This document shows, piece by piece, positions 62,529 through 64,000 of a stretch of DNA of 64,000 nucleotides. The stretch comes from Lodderomyces elongisporus (Eukaryota > Ascomycota > Pichiomycetes > Serinales > Debaryomycetaceae). The translations under genes and the position numbers were made by a program. Under the pieces are notes generated by a model. It made no database searches and was not told where the DNA came from. It was given only the letters and a program-made list of their open reading frames with translations. Within the stretch, counting starts at the first letter, position 1. Each line of letters opens with the position of its first letter. The stretch spans positions 620,001 to 684,000 of the forward strand of contig NC_083678.1 of assembly GCF_030384665.1 (NCBI RefSeq), in the 5' to 3' direction.

Positions 62529-64000
62529 ATGCTGTGGATAAAGCTACTAGTGTTTTTGGCTATATCTCATTTTGCCCAGGCTTTTAATGAAATTCAGTTT
62601 CCACAATTTAACGACCCCATCCGATTTCATCATAGCGATGATTCTTCACCCTTGAACAAATCCTCGATAACGCCCAAAATCACTCATTATGACACACGAA
62701 AAGATGCATCCTCAGAAGGTTTACAGGAGTTTACACCTATTCGAGATACTATTTTACAATCTCAAGTCAACTATTATTCATTCAGTGTTAATTCATCTTC
62801 GGGGTTGGGTGAATACTATGAGCTTTTGATTTTCTTATCGGGAAATATATGCACACAGCCGGATAATATCGAAGTCAATGAAACAAGTCTTGCTGTCTAT
62901 TACTCTTTCAATTCCACAATGTTTCAAAATAACGAAGTTGGCGAGATGGAATTGTTTGAAAATGGGTATTTTCAAGCATTGGCAGATTTGCCCATTGAGC
63001 CCACATCCTCGACAACCACTACTAGCTCAGGAACAGGTGCTGCTGGTGCTGCTGGTGCTACCACTCCAGCTGTGGCTAATGCAAATGATGAAAAAATACT
63101 ATACATTGCAGTTAGAGCTCCGCAGAATACAAATGTTACTGCGTCGTGGACGTACCAGATTGGTGTTTCGCAAAATGACTTGGTTTTCCAATGGGATGAT
63201 CGTTCGTTTGGAAGTGTTGTGGACACTGATGATAATCTGGCCTTGATTGTGACAAACAATTTGACTGTGTACGACGGAGACTCTGACTCGCTAAATACAT
63301 CAGACTCAAAGTATTCCCTTTATATTTATTCATACGAGGATAAGGATTATTTTGCTGGGATGAATAATAGTTGGTGTGCAGTGCGAAACGGACCAGCATT
63401 GATGGGACCATGGAATATTGAAAATTCTTATACTACAAGAAATGGAGGTTTGCAGCAGCAGTTTATGATTCAGGGTTTGAATGAGCTGACTAAATATGTG
63501 GCGTACATTGTTGCTGATTTCGAAGGAACAGATTTTGGTGGTGCGGTATACCATCCATTTGAGTTTGAGACAATGACCAACACAGCGTGTGAGTTGATCT
63601 ATGACTTGTCGTTTTGCGATCGCGTGGCATACAGTGTACCAGCGCCAGGTGACCCGGAATATAATGATGACAAAAGTACAATAAAGGAGCTTTACGATGA
63701 CTATGTAAAGGGGTTGTATACGAACTTTTCCAAAGCATTGCAACAGGTGCCATGTGATACTGTTCCCGAAGCAATATATTCCAATTTGCGAACGTGCGAA
63801 GATTGTGCAGAGAGCTATAAGAATTGGCTCTGTGCCGTATCGATACCAAGGTGCAATACTAAAAATGTGACCAAAGGGTATGTGCTTCGAAATCTGACAA
63901 ATCAGAGGAATGATTTCATCAAGCATACTATAAATCCAAGCCAGGATTACTACGAGGTTCTCCCTTGTGTCAATGTGTGCCATGCCATTGTTAGAGACTG
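62529..64000 (+). CDS. MID1: Stretch-activated calcium channel component Mid1, 5' part
   Basis: An ATG at 62529 opens a frame that stays open for 490 codons to the end of the window, so the gene is cut by the window and not broken. The product has a signal peptide (about residues 1-17), many N-x-S/T glycosylation sites and a Cys-rich C-terminal portion (TCEDCAESYKNWLCAVSIPRC in two parts; ends PCVNVCHAIVRD). This matches Mid1, which pairs with the Cch1 channel to admit Ca2+ at the plasma membrane during mating and stress. An Ala/Gly/Thr-rich insert sits near residue 170. CTG codons occur at residue 2, in DDN-x-ALIV and in GLNE-x-TKY; Ser in the last gives a typical NES-T sequon-like context. 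Roughly 50-80 residues are missing at the 3' side. Confidence 0.95.
   Translation, partial: MLWIKLLVFLAISHFAQAFNEIQFPQFNDPIRFHHSDDSSPLNKSSITPKITHYDTRKDASSEGLQEFTPIRDTILQSQVNYYSFSVNSSSGLGEYYELLIFLSGNICTQPDNIEVNETSLAVYYSFNSTMFQNNEVGEMELFENGYFQALADLPIEPTSSTTTTSSGTGAAGAAGATTPAVANANDEKILYIAVRAPQNTNVTASWTYQIGVSQNDLVFQWDDRSFGSVVDTDDNLALIVTNNLTVYDGDSDSLNTSDSKYSLYIYSYEDKDYFAGMNNSWCAVRNGPALMGPWNIENSYTTRNGGLQQQFMIQGLNELTKYVAYIVADFEGTDFGGAVYHPFEFETMTNTACELIYDLSFCDRVAYSVPAPGDPEYNDDKSTIKELYDDYVKGLYTNFSKALQQVPCDTVPEAIYSNLRTCEDCAESYKNWLCAVSIPRCNTKNVTKGYVLRNLTNQRNDFIKHTINPSQDYYEVLPCVNVCHAIVRD

Overview
The window looks like nuclear DNA of a budding yeast of the CUG-Ser clade (Candida/Lodderomyces type). It is AT-rich and almost intron-free, with single-exon genes about 0.3-1 kb apart and homopolymer-rich, microsatellite-rich spacers. 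Every recognisable gene has a yeast counterpart. A complex I assembly factor of the N7BML/NDUFAF2 family is present, which argues against Saccharomyces, because that genus lost complex I. CTG codons fall where families carry Ser or another small polar residue (in MSW1 and MID1), which fits CUG read as serine. Lodderomyces elongisporus or a close relative is my inference, not a demonstration.

Layout, left to right. The 3' end of an RD-rich, possibly splicing-related gene is followed by CKS1 and the ATR kinase MEC1. MEC1 reads continuously over 7.4 kb except for one in-frame TGA. Next come a tRNA-Glu(UUC) gene and a cluster of Ty3/gypsy-type insertions just upstream of it: a diverged solo LTR with a perfect 5-bp target duplication, then a 4.4-kb composite in which a truncated gag-pol is capped at both ends by inverted LTR-gag arms. 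After that lie SPT21-like(-), MSW1(-), CKB2(-), a HIR-family WD40 gene(+), CYC2(-), CIA1(+), PEP12(-), TRR1(-), a YPT35-like PX gene(-), a possible 75-aa membrane ORF(+), N7BML(+) and a SAY1-like esterase(-). A 3.4-kb gene-poor gap follows, then STE20/CST20(+), THS1(+), a tandem pair of unrecognised membrane-protein paralogues(+), myo-inositol oxygenase(+) and a GH17 cell-wall protein(-). A 2.7-kb gap with hairpin-rich DNA precedes CDS1(-). A 3.0-kb gap, a universal-stress-domain gene(+) and the 5' part of MID1(+) end the window.

The genes do not form one pathway. Chromatin and cell-cycle functions recur (CKS1, MEC1, the two histone-gene regulators SPT21-like and HIR-family, CKB2), and MBF/SBF-type sites (ACGCGT, ACGCGAAA) lie in front of CKS1, MEC1 and SPT21. 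TRR1 has two perfect Yap1/Cap1-type TTACTAA sites. The observations most worth checking are the in-frame stop in MEC1, the inverted-arm retrotransposon with a canonical -1 slippery site beside two Pol III-targeted insertions, the tandem paralogue pair, and two structured spacer segments that could be unannotated RNAs. I found no CRISPR array, prophage, operon or other prokaryotic-style system.
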